This document shows, one piece after another, positions 8,909 through 17,647 of a DNA stretch of 40,413 nt. This DNA is from JBFGCA01 sp041567315. Lineage in GTDB: Bacteria; Acidobacteriota; Thermoanaerobaculia; Multivoradales; JAHEKO01. The stretch's first letter is position 1. Each line of letters starts with the position of its first letter. The notes under the pieces were generated by a model, which was not told the origin of the DNA, ran no database searches, and saw only the letters and a program-made list of their open reading frames with translations. The translations under genes and the position numbers were made by a program. The DNA lies in contig JBFGCA010000036.1 of NCBI GenBank assembly GCA_041567315.1, positions 1 to 40,413 on the forward strand, given 5' to 3'.

Positions 8909-8998
8909 ATGCCAGAGGTCGAGGCTTTGTTGGCCCTCGCGAGTGACGATGAAGAGACAGAGGGCGACCGGGTTCCTCCGGATAAGCCTGTCGGGTAG
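8909..8998 (+). CDS. possible small acidic protein, 29 aa
   Basis: ATG 8909 follows AGGAGG (8899-8904) at a short 4-nt spacing and opens a 29-codon frame beginning MPEVEALLALASDDEE, rich in Asp and Glu. A promoter-like TTGCAA/TGTAAC pair lies 33 bp upstream. It sits in the 447-bp gap between the receptor kinase and the TAXI gene. No homologue is recognised. The frame is short enough to be accidental. Confidence 0.25.
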   Translation: MPEVEALLALASDDEETEGDRVPPDKPVG

Positions 8999-9048
8999 GG
9001 TAGAGACGGGCTAGCCGCAAGTTCCCTTAGGGAGTAGCAGACGGACCC

Positions 9049-9068
9049 TCGGAAGCGACTGCTTCCGA
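9049..9068. terminator. 8-bp stem hairpin (possible terminator or regulatory stem-loop)
   Basis: TCGGAAGC (9049-9056), loop GACT, then GCTTCCGA (9061-9068) form a perfect stem. The following sequence is G-rich rather than T-rich, so intrinsic termination is not assured. It separates the kinase/small-ORF region from the TAXI gene. Apart from this, the small ORF and its promoter, nothing else was recognised in 8765-9211. Confidence 0.35.
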
Positions 9069-9111
9069 CGGTCGGGGGTATTTCCGCGCGAGTCCACCGA
9101 ACACCTCTACC

Positions 9112-9140
9112 TTGACTCTCATACCCAAAGCAACTTCCCT
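9112..9140 (+). promoter_or_regulatory. weak putative promoter upstream of TAXI gene
   Basis: TTGACT at 9112-9117 is a good -35. Seventeen bases later TTCCCT (9135-9140) is a poor -10. It would give a leader of about 65 nt before ATG 9212. Confidence 0.25.
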
Positions 9141-9211
9141 GTTCGTCAGCGGCTCTTACTGAGCGCGAAACGTCGCGGATTACAGCACGGCGGCGGTGGG
9201 GGGCTACTTTC

Positions 9212-10243
9212 ATGCTGGAGAAGCTCCTGACCGCCGAGCGGCTGTCGATTGCTGTTTCGAGTCTCTTGGTCCTGGTGATCATCACGGCTCTGCTCTCCAA
9301 TGAGCCGCGGGACGACGACGGCGCCGACCTCCTGACCCTCGGCTCGGGTCCGGTGTCCGGCGTGTATTACCCGACCGGCGGGATGATCGCCTTGCTGGTC
9401 AATCGCAAGCAGGAGGCGTACGGGTTCCGCGTAGTGGTCGAGTCCACCGGCGGCGCGCTTGAAAATATCGACGCGGTGCTGGCGGGCGCGCTGGATTTCG
9501 GCATCACTCAAGCGGACCTCGAGTACCAGGCGGTGCACGGCGAGGGGCCCTGGCAGGTCACCGGGCCGCGCGACAAGCTGCGCGCCGTGGCAAGCCTGCT
9601 GCCCGAGACCGTGGTGCTGGTTGCGGGGGTCGCCGGCGGCGTCGAGACGCTCGAGGATCTCAAGGGCCAGCGCGTGGACATCGGCCGCCCGGGCTCGGGG
9701 CGGCGCAAGAACGCCCAGGAGCTGCTGCGCTTCGCCGGCATCGACTGGACCTCGGACCTGACGGCCGCGGAGCTGCCGCTGGACGCGACGATCGCCAGCT
9801 TCGCCGCCGGTGAGCTGGATGCGGCCTTCCTGACCGTGGGCCATCCCAACGACGCCCTGGCGGCGATCACCCGGCAGTCCCGGGTGCGGTTCGTGGAGCT
9901 GGCGAGCGAGGAGTTTCTCGCTCAGCATCCCTACTATGTCGCCCTCCAGGTGCCGACCCACCTCTATCCCGCGGCGGCCAACCGGCAGCCGGTGGCGACG
10001 GTCGGCACCATGGCAATACTCATCACCTCCGTCGATGTCGCCGACAAGTACGTCTACGCGACCACTTCCGGCTTGTTCGAAAACCTGGAAGAGGCGCGGG
10101 AACTCCACCCAGCGTTCGCCTTCTTCATCCGCGAGAAGATGCTGCGCGGCTTCACCGCTCCCGTCCATCCGGGAGCGCTCCGTTACTTCAAGCAGACCGC
10201 AGAAGACCAGGCCGTCATCCGCGGCGGCGCGGGATCTGGGTAG
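9212..10243 (+). CDS. TAXI-family TRAP-type solute-binding protein, membrane-anchored
   Basis: The 343-residue protein begins with an uncleaved-looking signal anchor (LSIAVSSLLVLVIITALL, about residues 11-28), then a TAXI-type periplasmic binding domain. Family marks include the opening LTLGSGPVSGVYYPTGGMIA, the stretch VVVESTGGALENIDAV, and DFGITQADLEY. TAXI proteins normally capture small organic anions such as glutamate or dicarboxylates and pass them to a fused DctQM-type permease. No TRAP permease gene lies beside it. Instead the next gene, 12 bp away, encodes an MscS/cNMP channel, so the pair is probably one transcript. Whether it feeds an unlinked permease or gates the channel is unknown. 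Confidence 0.88.
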   Translation: MLEKLLTAERLSIAVSSLLVLVIITALLSNEPRDDDGADLLTLGSGPVSGVYYPTGGMIALLVNRKQEAYGFRVVVESTGGALENIDAVLAGALDFGITQADLEYQAVHGEGPWQVTGPRDKLRAVASLLPETVVLVAGVAGGVETLEDLKGQRVDIGRPGSGRRKNAQELLRFAGIDWTSDLTAAELPLDATIASFAAGELDAAFLTVGHPNDALAAITRQSRVRFVELASEEFLAQHPYYVALQVPTHLYPAAANRQPVATVGTMAILITSVDVADKYVYATTSGLFENLEEARELHPAFAFFIREKMLRGFTAPVHPGALRYFKQTAEDQAVIRGGAGSG

Positions 10244-10255
10244 AGCCAGACAGAA

Positions 10256-11707
10256 GTGAGCGAGCCCAGGATGTCCATCGCTCGGCAGCTGCTGCTGCCG
10301 ACCCTATTGCTGGCGCTGTTGACCGTGCCGTTCCTGTACTGGGACGACCTCGCGTACGCCTTGGGGCTCGACGTGCTGCTGCGCACCCTGTCGGTGGCGC
10401 GGCATCTGCTCGGAATCGTCATCTGGCTGATGATGGCGGTGGTCGTGATCCGGATCGTCAACGTGGCGCTGTGGCAGGGCGTGATCGAAAGGCGCCTCGG
10501 CTGGACCGTGCCCAAGCTGCTGAGAGACCTGTTCGCGACCTTGATCGTTCTGACCGCGGTGGCGGGCATCATCAGCGTCGTCTTCGGAAAGTCCCTGACG
10601 GTCTTTGTCGCCTTCACCGGCGGCGCGGGCTTCATCATTGGTATCGCGGTCCAGAAGATGATCGGCGACCTTTTCGCAGGCATCGTCATCAACCTCGAGC
10701 AGCCGTTCAAGATCGGCGAAGAGATCGTGCTCGACGACACTTTCTGGGGTACCGTGGTCGACATCAACTGGCGCTCGACGACCTTCATCGAGAGCCCGAC
10801 CGCCCAGCGGGTACGGCTACCGAACAGCCAGGTGATCAACCAGAAGATCGCCAGCTGGACGATGGGAGGCGACCCCTTCCTGTCGCCGATGTTTTTCCAC
10901 TTCGACTACGACGTGCCGGTCGACCGCGCGCTCCGAGTGCTCGCCGCCGCAGCGGCCGACGCCCAGGAGGACCTGGGCGAGCGCAAGACCAAGCTCAACA
11001 TCTTCAAGGTCGACGGCCGGGGCTACGGCATCCGGCTCCGCTACTGGCTGCACGAGGCGACGTTGCCGGAGGATCACCGGCGCCTGGTGAAGGCGATCCA
11101 GCGCCACATGATGATCGCCGGCATCCGCCCCCTGCCGGTCGACGGTCTGCGCTTCCAGTACACGGCGATGCAGAGTCAGGTCCCCAGCCCACTGGAGCGC
11201 AAGCTGAACCTGCTCGGCAACGTCGAGCTGCTGACCACGCTCGAGGCCGAGGAGCTCACCTGGCTGGCCAAGCGCATGCGCGAGCGCGAGTATGCGGCCG
11301 GGGAGGTGATCATCGAACGCGGCGCGACCGGCGAGTCGATGTTCATCGTCTCCGAGGGCATGGTGCACGTCTACATCACGAAAGAGGACGGGGGCGAGGA
11401 GATCCGGGTCAATCGCATGGGCCCGGGGGAGTTCTTCGGCGAGCTGTCGCTGCTGACCGGCGAGCCCCGCTCCGCCACCATCCGCGCCGAGACCGGGGCG
11501 CTGCTTTACGAGATCACCAAGAGCGACCTGCACGAACTGCTCGCCAAACGCCCCGAGCTCGCCGGCGAGCTGGCGAAGATCATTGCTGAGCACCGGATCC
11601 GTAGCGATCAGAAGCTACAGGAGCTACCGAGGGCCGATCAGGCGGTCGAGGCCGACGACCTGAAGTCGAAGATCCTGCGCAAGCTCAAGAGCTTCTTCGG
11701 GATCTGA
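10256..11707 (+). CDS. MscS-type mechanosensitive channel with C-terminal cyclic-nucleotide-binding domain
   Basis: The 483-residue inner-membrane protein has about four N-terminal helices, then the MscS pore helix and beta domain (FTGGAGFIIGIAVQKMIGDL; NLEQPFKIGEEI; RVRLPNSQVINQ). A cAMP/cGMP-binding domain covers about residues 322-440. The phosphate-binding cassette is intact: GEFFGELSLLTGEPRSAT from residue 391 supplies both the Glu and the Arg that contact the nucleotide. This architecture is known as bCNG, an MscS-like channel gated or tuned by cyclic nucleotides rather than mainly by tension. GTG 10256 is used; ATG 10271 is an alternative. It follows the TAXI gene by 12 bp, and a cyclase-like kinase lies further upstream. 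Confidence 0.92.
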   Translation: MSEPRMSIARQLLLPTLLLALLTVPFLYWDDLAYALGLDVLLRTLSVARHLLGIVIWLMMAVVVIRIVNVALWQGVIERRLGWTVPKLLRDLFATLIVLTAVAGIISVVFGKSLTVFVAFTGGAGFIIGIAVQKMIGDLFAGIVINLEQPFKIGEEIVLDDTFWGTVVDINWRSTTFIESPTAQRVRLPNSQVINQKIASWTMGGDPFLSPMFFHFDYDVPVDRALRVLAAAAADAQEDLGERKTKLNIFKVDGRGYGIRLRYWLHEATLPEDHRRLVKAIQRHMMIAGIRPLPVDGLRFQYTAMQSQVPSPLERKLNLLGNVELLTTLEAEELTWLAKRMREREYAAGEVIIERGATGESMFIVSEGMVHVYITKEDGGEEIRVNRMGPGEFFGELSLLTGEPRSATIRAETGALLYEITKSDLHELLAKRPELAGELAKIIAEHRIRSDQKLQELPRADQAVEADDLKSKILRKLKSFFGI

Positions 11708-11815
11708 GGGGACACGTACAAGTGCCAGCGGGACCGCAGGGCTCGCGATAGGCTCGTACCCAGCGAGAAGGTCGGGCAGCTGACGGGCAAGAGGACCAGG
11801 AGACGGGTACCCGCC

Positions 11816-12697
11816 ATGTCACGCGACGGGTTTGCCGGAAGCGCCTCCGAGCCCTTCGCGCTCGTGGCCCTGCTGACTTGTGTGGCCCTTCCTTGCGACG
11901 CGGCTTGGGCTGCTGAGCGGCGCGCGGTCCACTGGACCACCCTGGCCGCGGGGATGGAGCTCGGCGAGATTCGCGCCCGGCAGCCCAGCTCCCTCGGGGA
12001 CTCCAAGATCACGCTCCTGCGCATCGACCCCGAGCTGTGGGAGCTCGACGTCCTGGCGATCAGCCGCAGCGGCGAGAGCTCCGGGCGCAGCGTCCGCGAG
12101 TGGAGCCGCGAGCACGGCCTGACCGCGGCGATCAACGCCGGCATGTTCGCGACCGACTACAAGACCCACGTCGGCTACCTGCGGGTCGGTGACCACGTCA
12201 ACAGCCGCCACGTCAACGGCTACCAGTCGGTCGCCGCCTTCGGCCGCCGGCGGGAAGGGGTGCCCCACTTCCGGATCTTCGATCTCGACGCCCCCGGGGT
12301 GACCCTCGACGCCATCCGGAGCGACTACTCGTCGCTGGTCCAGAACCTGCGGCTGATCAAGCGGCCGGGCGAGAACCGCTGGTCGCAGCAGGAGAAGAAG
12401 TGGAGCGAGGCGGCCCTCGGCGAGGACGCCCGCGGCCGGATCCTCTTCATCTTCTGCCGCTCGCCCTACTCGATGTACGACCTCGTCCACGAGCTGCTGG
12501 CGCTCGACGTCGGCCTGGTCGCCGCCCAGCACCTGGAGGGCGGCCCGGAAGCCCAGCTCTACGTCGCCGCCGGCGGCCGCAAGCTCGAGCTGGTCGGCAG
12601 CTTCGAGACGCTGTTCCTCGAAAACGAGAGCAACCAGCTCGCCTGGCCGGTCCCCAACGTCCTCGGCGTCCGCCCGCGGCCCAGGAGCCGGCCATGA
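11816..12697 (+). CDS. phosphodiester glycosidase family (NAGPA/DUF2233) exported protein
   Basis: The 293-residue protein has an N-terminal hydrophobic export signal (FALVALLTCVALPCDAAWA, cleavage around residue 33). A DUF2233/NAGPA-type domain follows, recognised by AINAGMF near residue 105 and HLEGGPEAQLY near residue 245. Relatives remove a sugar from phosphodiester-linked glycans, such as the uncovering enzyme of mannose-6-phosphate tags; bacterial members are thought to act on wall or exopolymer glycans. It lies 108 bp after the MscS gene on the same strand, so a shared transcript is possible but not shown. The C-terminus is Arg/Pro rich. Substrate is unknown. Confidence 0.85.
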   Translation: MSRDGFAGSASEPFALVALLTCVALPCDAAWAAERRAVHWTTLAAGMELGEIRARQPSSLGDSKITLLRIDPELWELDVLAISRSGESSGRSVREWSREHGLTAAINAGMFATDYKTHVGYLRVGDHVNSRHVNGYQSVAAFGRRREGVPHFRIFDLDAPGVTLDAIRSDYSSLVQNLRLIKRPGENRWSQQEKKWSEAALGEDARGRILFIFCRSPYSMYDLVHELLALDVGLVAAQHLEGGPEAQLYVAAGGRKLELVGSFETLFLENESNQLAWPVPNVLGVRPRPRSRP

Positions 12698-12756
12698 GCC
12701 CGGAGCCCTTCGGAGCCTCGCGTCACCAGTAGCCGGGCCGGCCCCCGCGGCCACTT

Positions 12757-12762
12757 TAGAAT
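12757..12762 (+). promoter_or_regulatory. -10 element (TAGAAT) for leaderless start
   Basis: TAGAAT is followed after 5 bp by ATG 12768, so the expected +1 falls on or next to the start codon. No Shine-Dalgarno sequence is present. The same hexamer precedes the rph start at a similar distance. Confidence 0.5.
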
Positions 12763-12767
12763 GCGCC

Positions 12768-15662
12768 ATGGTCCGGCCTGAGGGTCCGGTGCGCAAGGCT
12801 GGCCCGTTGGTCGGCCGGCGGCGGGAGCTGATCGAGCTCTCTGAAGCGTTCGAGGCGGCGGCGCGCTCCGAGCGCGCGAGCGTCGTGCTCCTCGCCGGGG
12901 AGGCGGGGGTGGGCAAGAGCCGGCTCGCCGGGGAGGCCCTCGAGCAGAGCGGCTTCGCGGTTCACGCCGGGCGCGCCCGCGAGGAGGCGACCCCACCCTA
13001 CGGACCGATCGTCACGGCGTTGCGCAGCTGCATGCGGCGGAGCGCCGGGCTCGATGACCTCCCGAGGCCGCTGGCGACCCACCTCGCCCTGCTCCTGCCC
13101 GAGCTCGGGCCGGCCGCCGCCGAGTCACCGCCAGGCGCCCTGACCGAGGCGATCGCGGCGGCGCTCACCGGTGCCCTGCGAACCGGCCCGACCGCGCTGC
13201 TGCTGGAGGACCTGCAGTGGGCGGACGGGGCGACCGTCGATCTGCTGCCGCCGCTGGTCGAGCGGCTCGATCGATCGGCCTTCCTCGTGCTGGGCACCTA
13301 CCGCAACGAAGAGCTCTCTCGCGGCCACCCGGTCCGTCGCCTGCGCAACGAGCTGCGCCGGTCCGGGCATCTTCGCGAGCTGGCCATCGACCCCCTCGAC
13401 CGCGAGGAGTGCGCGGCACTGGTGGAAGCGACCCTCGGCGCAGCCCCGGCGCCCTCCCTGTCGGGTCGGGTCTTCGAGCTGACCGGCGGCGTGCCGCTCT
13501 ACGTGGAAGAGCTGGCAGGGGCCCTGGCCGAAGCCGGCGGCCTGCGGACGGGGGAGCACGGCCTGGAGACGGCACCGGGCGATTCGCTGCCCATTCCCGA
13601 GACCATCCGCGACGCCGTCCTCCTGCGGCTCGATGGCCTCTCGAAGGCGGCGCGCAGCTTGCTCGAAGCGGCCGCCGTCGTCGGCACCGAGTTCGACGTC
13701 GACCTGGTCGGCCGGCTGGCGGCAAGCGATGGAGCCCTGGACGAGCTGATCGCACGCCAGTGGGTCATCGAGCGCACGCCCGGCACCGCGGCCTTTCGCC
13801 ATGCCTTGATCCGCGAGACCGTGAAGGGAGAGATCACCTGGTCGCGGCAGCGGAGCCTCCATCGCCGCCTGGCCGCGCTGCTGGCGGCGGCCGGCGCCCG
13901 CCCCGGGCTCATCGCCGAGCACTGGCTGGCGGCCCGCGATCTCGCCGCCGCCCGCGACGCGTGGATCGAGTCCGCCGACCAGTCGTGCCGCGTGCACGCC
14001 TATCGCGACGCCGCCCGCGACGCCGGGCGAGCGCTCGAGATCTGGCCGGCCGGCGAAGACGAGCCGCGCCGGGCCGACGTGCTGGAGCGCCTGGCGCACT
14101 GCGCCCAGGTGACCGGTCAGCTAGGCGAGGCGATCCGCGTGCTCCGCGAGCTGTTGACCAGCCCCGAGCTGGAGGGTGACGACCGGCGGCGCGGCGCGGC
14201 GCTCCGCGTCCTGGCCGAGTCGAGCGCCCTGGTCGGCGCCTGGGAACAGTCGATCGACGCGAGCCGTTCGGCGGCGGCGGCGTTCGAGGCGGCGGCCCTC
14301 TCGGCCGAGGCGGCGACCGAGCTCCTGGCGCTCGCCGATCGCTACGCGGCAGCCGTCCGCGTGCCGCTCGGTCTCGAAGCGGTGCGCCGCGCCGTCTCCC
14401 TGGCCGAAACGGCCGGACGCATCGATCTGCGGGCCCAGGGGCTGTCGCTCGAGGGGCTGCTGCTGGCGGCCGGGGGCGAGGCGCCGGTGGGCATCCGGAC
14501 CATCAAGGCGGCGCTCGAGCTGGCGCTCGAGCACGGGCTGACCGATGCGGCGGCCGAGGCCCACCGGCGGCTCGGCATCGCCTACTCGTACAACTCCGAC
14601 TACCGGACGGCCGGCAAGGCCTTCTCCGAGGCGGTCCAGTTCTGCCAGACCCACGGCAACCAGACCCAGCGAAAGCTCTGCCTCGGGTGCATGGCGTGGG
14701 CCCACTTCCAGATGGGCGACTGGCAGCGGGCCGGCGACCTGTGCCGGCAGGTCCGGGCCGACAAGGAGACGCCGGCCGGCTTGCGCGCCATCGCCCTCGG
14801 CGTGCTCGGTCTCGTCAAGGCCCACCGCGGCGAGCTCCGGCCGGCGCGCCGTCTCCTCGAGCAATCGGCAGCCCTGACCCGGCCGCACGAGACGGTGGCC
14901 ATGGAGCTGATCGTTCTCGGAGGATTGGCGGGCGTCGCCGAGAGCGAGGCCGACCCCGAGCAGGCCGAGCGTCTCTACCGGCGGCTGCTCGAGCTCTGGT
15001 CGCAGTCGGACGACCGCCTGGACGCCGCCGGCGGCCTCTGCGCCGCGGCGAGCTTCTTCGCGCAACGCGGGCTGGAGGCGGAGGTGGCGCGCTGCGTCGA
15101 GGCGCTCTCCCAAATGGCGGCCACCGGCAACCCCGAGGCCCGCGCCGCCTTCGCCTTCGGGCTGGGCGAGACGGCACTGCTGAGCGACGACGCGCCCTCG
15201 GCCGCGGAGCTTTTCTCGCGGGCGCTGGCCAACCTCGAGGGGCTCGAGCTGCCGCTGTTCCAGGCGACCACCGCGCTCCGCGCCGGAGTGACGCTGATCC
15301 GGGCCGGCGACCGCGAAGGAGGGGTCGAGCGGCTCCGAGACGCCCATCGCCTGGCTCGCAAGCTCGGCGCCCGGCCTCTGGCGGGCCGGATCGCCAGCGA
15401 GCTCGCGGCGCACGGCGCCACCGCCGGCGAGCCGCGAAGCCCGCGGGCGGCGAGCCGCGCCAGCCGCGCCGGGTTGACCCGGCGGCAGCTCAAGGTCCTC
15501 CGGCTGATCGCCGAGGGTCTGACCAACCGCGAGATCGGCGAGCGCCTCTTCGTCAGCACCCGCACCGTCGACATGCACGTCCGCAACCTGCTCGACCGGC
15601 TCGACTGCCGCAGCCGCACCGAGGCGGTGAGCAAGGCGAGCACCCTCGGCCTGCTCGCCTGA
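12768..15662 (+). CDS. large ATP-binding LuxR-family (LAL) transcriptional regulator
   Basis: The 964-residue cytoplasmic regulator has three parts. An N-terminal AAA/STAND ATPase carries Walker A AGEAGVGKS at about residues 44-52 and Walker B LLLEDLQWAD at about 144-153. A helical TPR-like centre covers about 380-880. The C-terminal LuxR/GerE helix-turn-helix is GLTRRQLKVLRLIAEGLTNREIG onward, with STRTVDMHVRNLL as recognition helix. LAL regulators (MalT-like) bind an inducer and ATP, oligomerise and activate promoters. The start is set by family similarity (GPLVGRRREL) and a TAGAAT box directly upstream. The next gene on the same strand, a secreted TPR protein, is the obvious candidate target. 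Confidence 0.92.
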   Translation: MVRPEGPVRKAGPLVGRRRELIELSEAFEAAARSERASVVLLAGEAGVGKSRLAGEALEQSGFAVHAGRAREEATPPYGPIVTALRSCMRRSAGLDDLPRPLATHLALLLPELGPAAAESPPGALTEAIAAALTGALRTGPTALLLEDLQWADGATVDLLPPLVERLDRSAFLVLGTYRNEELSRGHPVRRLRNELRRSGHLRELAIDPLDREECAALVEATLGAAPAPSLSGRVFELTGGVPLYVEELAGALAEAGGLRTGEHGLETAPGDSLPIPETIRDAVLLRLDGLSKAARSLLEAAAVVGTEFDVDLVGRLAASDGALDELIARQWVIERTPGTAAFRHALIRETVKGEITWSRQRSLHRRLAALLAAAGARPGLIAEHWLAARDLAAARDAWIESADQSCRVHAYRDAARDAGRALEIWPAGEDEPRRADVLERLAHCAQVTGQLGEAIRVLRELLTSPELEGDDRRRGAALRVLAESSALVGAWEQSIDASRSAAAAFEAAALSAEAATELLALADRYAAAVRVPLGLEAVRRAVSLAETAGRIDLRAQGLSLEGLLLAAGGEAPVGIRTIKAALELALEHGLTDAAAEAHRRLGIAYSYNSDYRTAGKAFSEAVQFCQTHGNQTQRKLCLGCMAWAHFQMGDWQRAGDLCRQVRADKETPAGLRAIALGVLGLVKAHRGELRPARRLLEQSAALTRPHETVAMELIVLGGLAGVAESEADPEQAERLYRRLLELWSQSDDRLDAAGGLCAAASFFAQRGLEAEVARCVEALSQMAATGNPEARAAFAFGLGETALLSDDAPSAAELFSRALANLEGLELPLFQATTALRAGVTLIRAGDREGGVERLRDAHRLARKLGARPLAGRIASELAAHGATAGEPRSPRAASRASRAGLTRRQLKVLRLIAEGLTNREIGERLFVSTRTVDMHVRNLLDRLDCRSRTEAVSKASTLGLLA

Positions 15663-15666
15663 CCGA

Positions 15667-15680
15667 CCCGGGCGCCCGGG
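15667..15680. terminator. GC-rich palindrome after LAL regulator gene
   Basis: CCCGGGCGCCCGGG is a perfect 14-bp palindrome starting 5 bp after the stop codon. It could fold as a 5-bp stem with a GCGC loop. There is no T-tract, so it is only a weak terminator candidate. Confidence 0.3.
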
Positions 15681-15807
15681 CCACCTCGAAGACCGTGGGC
15701 CGCGGGCCGTCCGGCCGATCGCGGCGGCGTCGGCCGACCGCCGCGTCCTACGGCAGCTCGCCCCGCCAAATACGGTAGTTCCCACGTTGTTGGGGCCCCG
15801 TCGCCGA

Positions 15808-15840
15808 CCGTAGCCTGTCCCCCGTAGACGACGGCTACCG
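15808..15840 (+). promoter_or_regulatory. possible operator: GTAGCC/GGCTAC inverted repeat
   Basis: GTAGCC at 15810-15815 and GGCTAC at 15833-15838 face each other across 17 bp, with one extra mismatched pair outside. It lies 30 bp before the start of the secreted TPR gene and after the LAL regulator gene, which makes it a candidate regulator site. The match is short. Confidence 0.25.
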
Positions 15841-15867
15841 ATCGATTTCCTGGAAAGGAGAACCGCA

Positions 15868-17571
15868 ATGTACCCAGTCAAAGCACACCACTTCGGCGGC
15901 TGGCTCCTCGCCGTGGCGGCGGCCCTGGCAGCGGGCAGCCAGCCGCTCCTGGCCGCCCATCCCGACGCCCACGACCCGCGCGCCCTGGCCGAGGATCCGC
16001 GACAGGCCGACGGCCGGATCGCACCGGTGCTCGAGGGGCTGGGCGAGAACCACTTCCCCGTGACCACCTCGTCGGACGAAGCCCAGCGCTTCTTCGACCA
16101 GGGCCTGCTGCTGACCTACGGCTTCAACCACCAGGAGGCGCTGCGGGCGTTCAAGGAGGCGGCGCGACTCGACCCCGACCTGGCGATGGCCTACTGGGGA
16201 TGGGCGCTGGTCCTCGGCCCCAACCTCAACCTGGCGATGAGCGCCGAGGCCGGGGCTCAAGCCTACGAGGCGATCCGGCTGGCGCTCGAGAGGATCGACG
16301 GCGCCGGCGACAAGGAGCGGCGCCTGATCGAAGCCCTGGCGACGCGCTACGGCCCGGACCCGGAGGCGGCGCGGGCGACCCTGGACGCCGCCTACGCCGA
16401 GGCGATGGCCGGGGTGTACGGCAGATACCCGGAGGATCCCGACGTCGCCACCCTGTACGCCTCGGCGCTGATGAACACCTCGCCCTGGAACTACTGGACG
16501 CCGGAAGGCCGGCCCCGCGAGAACACCAAGACGATCGCCGAAGTGCTGGAGAAGGTGATCGAGCAGGATCCCCATCACGAGGGCGCCCTGCACTACTACA
16601 TCCACCTGGTGGAGCCGGTCGATCCCTGGCGCGGCGAGCGGGCCGCCGATCTGCTGCGCGGCCTGGCCCCCGCCGCCGGCCACCTCGTGCACATGCCCTC
16701 GCACATCTACATGCAGGTGGGGCGCTACCGCGAGGCCTACGAGGCCAACGTCCACGCCGCCGAGGCGGACGAGGACTACTTCACCCAGTGCCTCAGCCAG
16801 GGGATCTACCCGCTGACCTACTACCCCCACAACGTCCACTTCCTGGTCTGGGCCGCGGCCATGGACGGCCGCAGGGCCGACGCGCTCGAGGCCGCGCGCA
16901 AGGTCGCCGCCCACGTGCCCGAGGACCGCGAGGGCGACGCCTGGGCGCTCTTCGAGACCTTCTCCAGCATGCCCCTGTCGACGATGGTGCGATTCGGCAT
17001 GTGGCGGGAGATCCTCGCCGAGCCGGAGCCGCGGGCCGACGAGCCGTTCCTGACCGGCATCTGGCATTACGCCCGCGGGATGGCGCTGCTACGCACGAGG
17101 GGAGCGGGACCGGCGACCAGGGAGCTCAGGAAGCTCCAGCGCATCGAGCGCGACCGGCGCTCTGCCGAGGTAGTGATCGGCTTCAGCGACGCCAGCTCGC
17201 TTCTCACCATCGCCAGCGAGCTGCTCGGCGCCGAGATCGACGCCGAGCGGGGCCGCTACCACAGCGCTCTCGGCCGGGCCGAGCGCGCCCTGCGAGTAGA
17301 AGACGCGCTCCAGTACAACGAGCCGCCGGCCTGGTTCGCGCCCGTGCGGCACACCCTGGGCGCCCTGCTCCTCGAGGCCGGCCTGCCGCGCGAGGCAGAG
17401 ACGGTCTTCTACCAGGACCTCGAGCACAACCCGGAGAACGGCTACGCGCTCTACGGGCTGTGGCAGGCCCTGGCCGCGCAAGGCCGGCACAGCGAGGCGC
17501 TGGCCGTCCGCGAGCGCTTCGAGCAGACCTGGCGCGGCGCCGACTTCGCCAACACCGGCTCGCGCTCCTGA
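15868..17571 (+). CDS. secreted TPR-repeat protein
   Basis: The 567-residue protein has a signal peptide (WLLAVAAALAAGSQPLLA, cleavage near residue 30). TPR-like helical pairs run to the end. Conserved family motifs include FFDQGLLLTYGFNHQEAL, HYYIHLVEPVDP and HLVHMPSHIYMQVGRY; the clustered histidines in HYYIHL and HMPSHIY suggest a metal or ligand site. This family is common in environmental bacteria with no proven role. The start is firm: GAAAGGAG (15853-15860) sits 7 bp before ATG. It follows the LAL regulator gene by 205 bp on the same strand. Partner binding in the periplasm is an inference. Confidence 0.85.
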   Translation: MYPVKAHHFGGWLLAVAAALAAGSQPLLAAHPDAHDPRALAEDPRQADGRIAPVLEGLGENHFPVTTSSDEAQRFFDQGLLLTYGFNHQEALRAFKEAARLDPDLAMAYWGWALVLGPNLNLAMSAEAGAQAYEAIRLALERIDGAGDKERRLIEALATRYGPDPEAARATLDAAYAEAMAGVYGRYPEDPDVATLYASALMNTSPWNYWTPEGRPRENTKTIAEVLEKVIEQDPHHEGALHYYIHLVEPVDPWRGERAADLLRGLAPAAGHLVHMPSHIYMQVGRYREAYEANVHAAEADEDYFTQCLSQGIYPLTYYPHNVHFLVWAAAMDGRRADALEAARKVAAHVPEDREGDAWALFETFSSMPLSTMVRFGMWREILAEPEPRADEPFLTGIWHYARGMALLRTRGAGPATRELRKLQRIERDRRSAEVVIGFSDASSLLTIASELLGAEIDAERGRYHSALGRAERALRVEDALQYNEPPAWFAPVRHTLGALLLEAGLPREAETVFYQDLEHNPENGYALYGLWQALAAQGRHSEALAVRERFEQTWRGADFANTGSRS

Positions 17572-17602
17572 GGCCGGAGACCAGCGCCCGGAGACGGCCT
17601 GA

Positions 17603-17628
17603 GCCCGGGGGTCGCGGGACCCCCGGGC
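17603..17628. terminator. bidirectional GC-rich terminator hairpin
   Basis: An 11-bp perfect stem (GCCCGGGGGTC with GACCCCCGGGC) closes a GCGG loop. It lies between the convergent ends of the TPR gene (17571) and the SRPBCC gene (17648). It lacks a U-tract but is the strongest hairpin seen in the window. Confidence 0.65.
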
Positions 17629-17647
17629 CATCGCCACGGCGAGAGCC

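Noticed and set aside
9212..11707. A complete TRAP transporter.
   Set aside because: Only the TAXI binding protein is present; the next gene has MscS and cNMP-binding motifs, not DctQ/DctM features.
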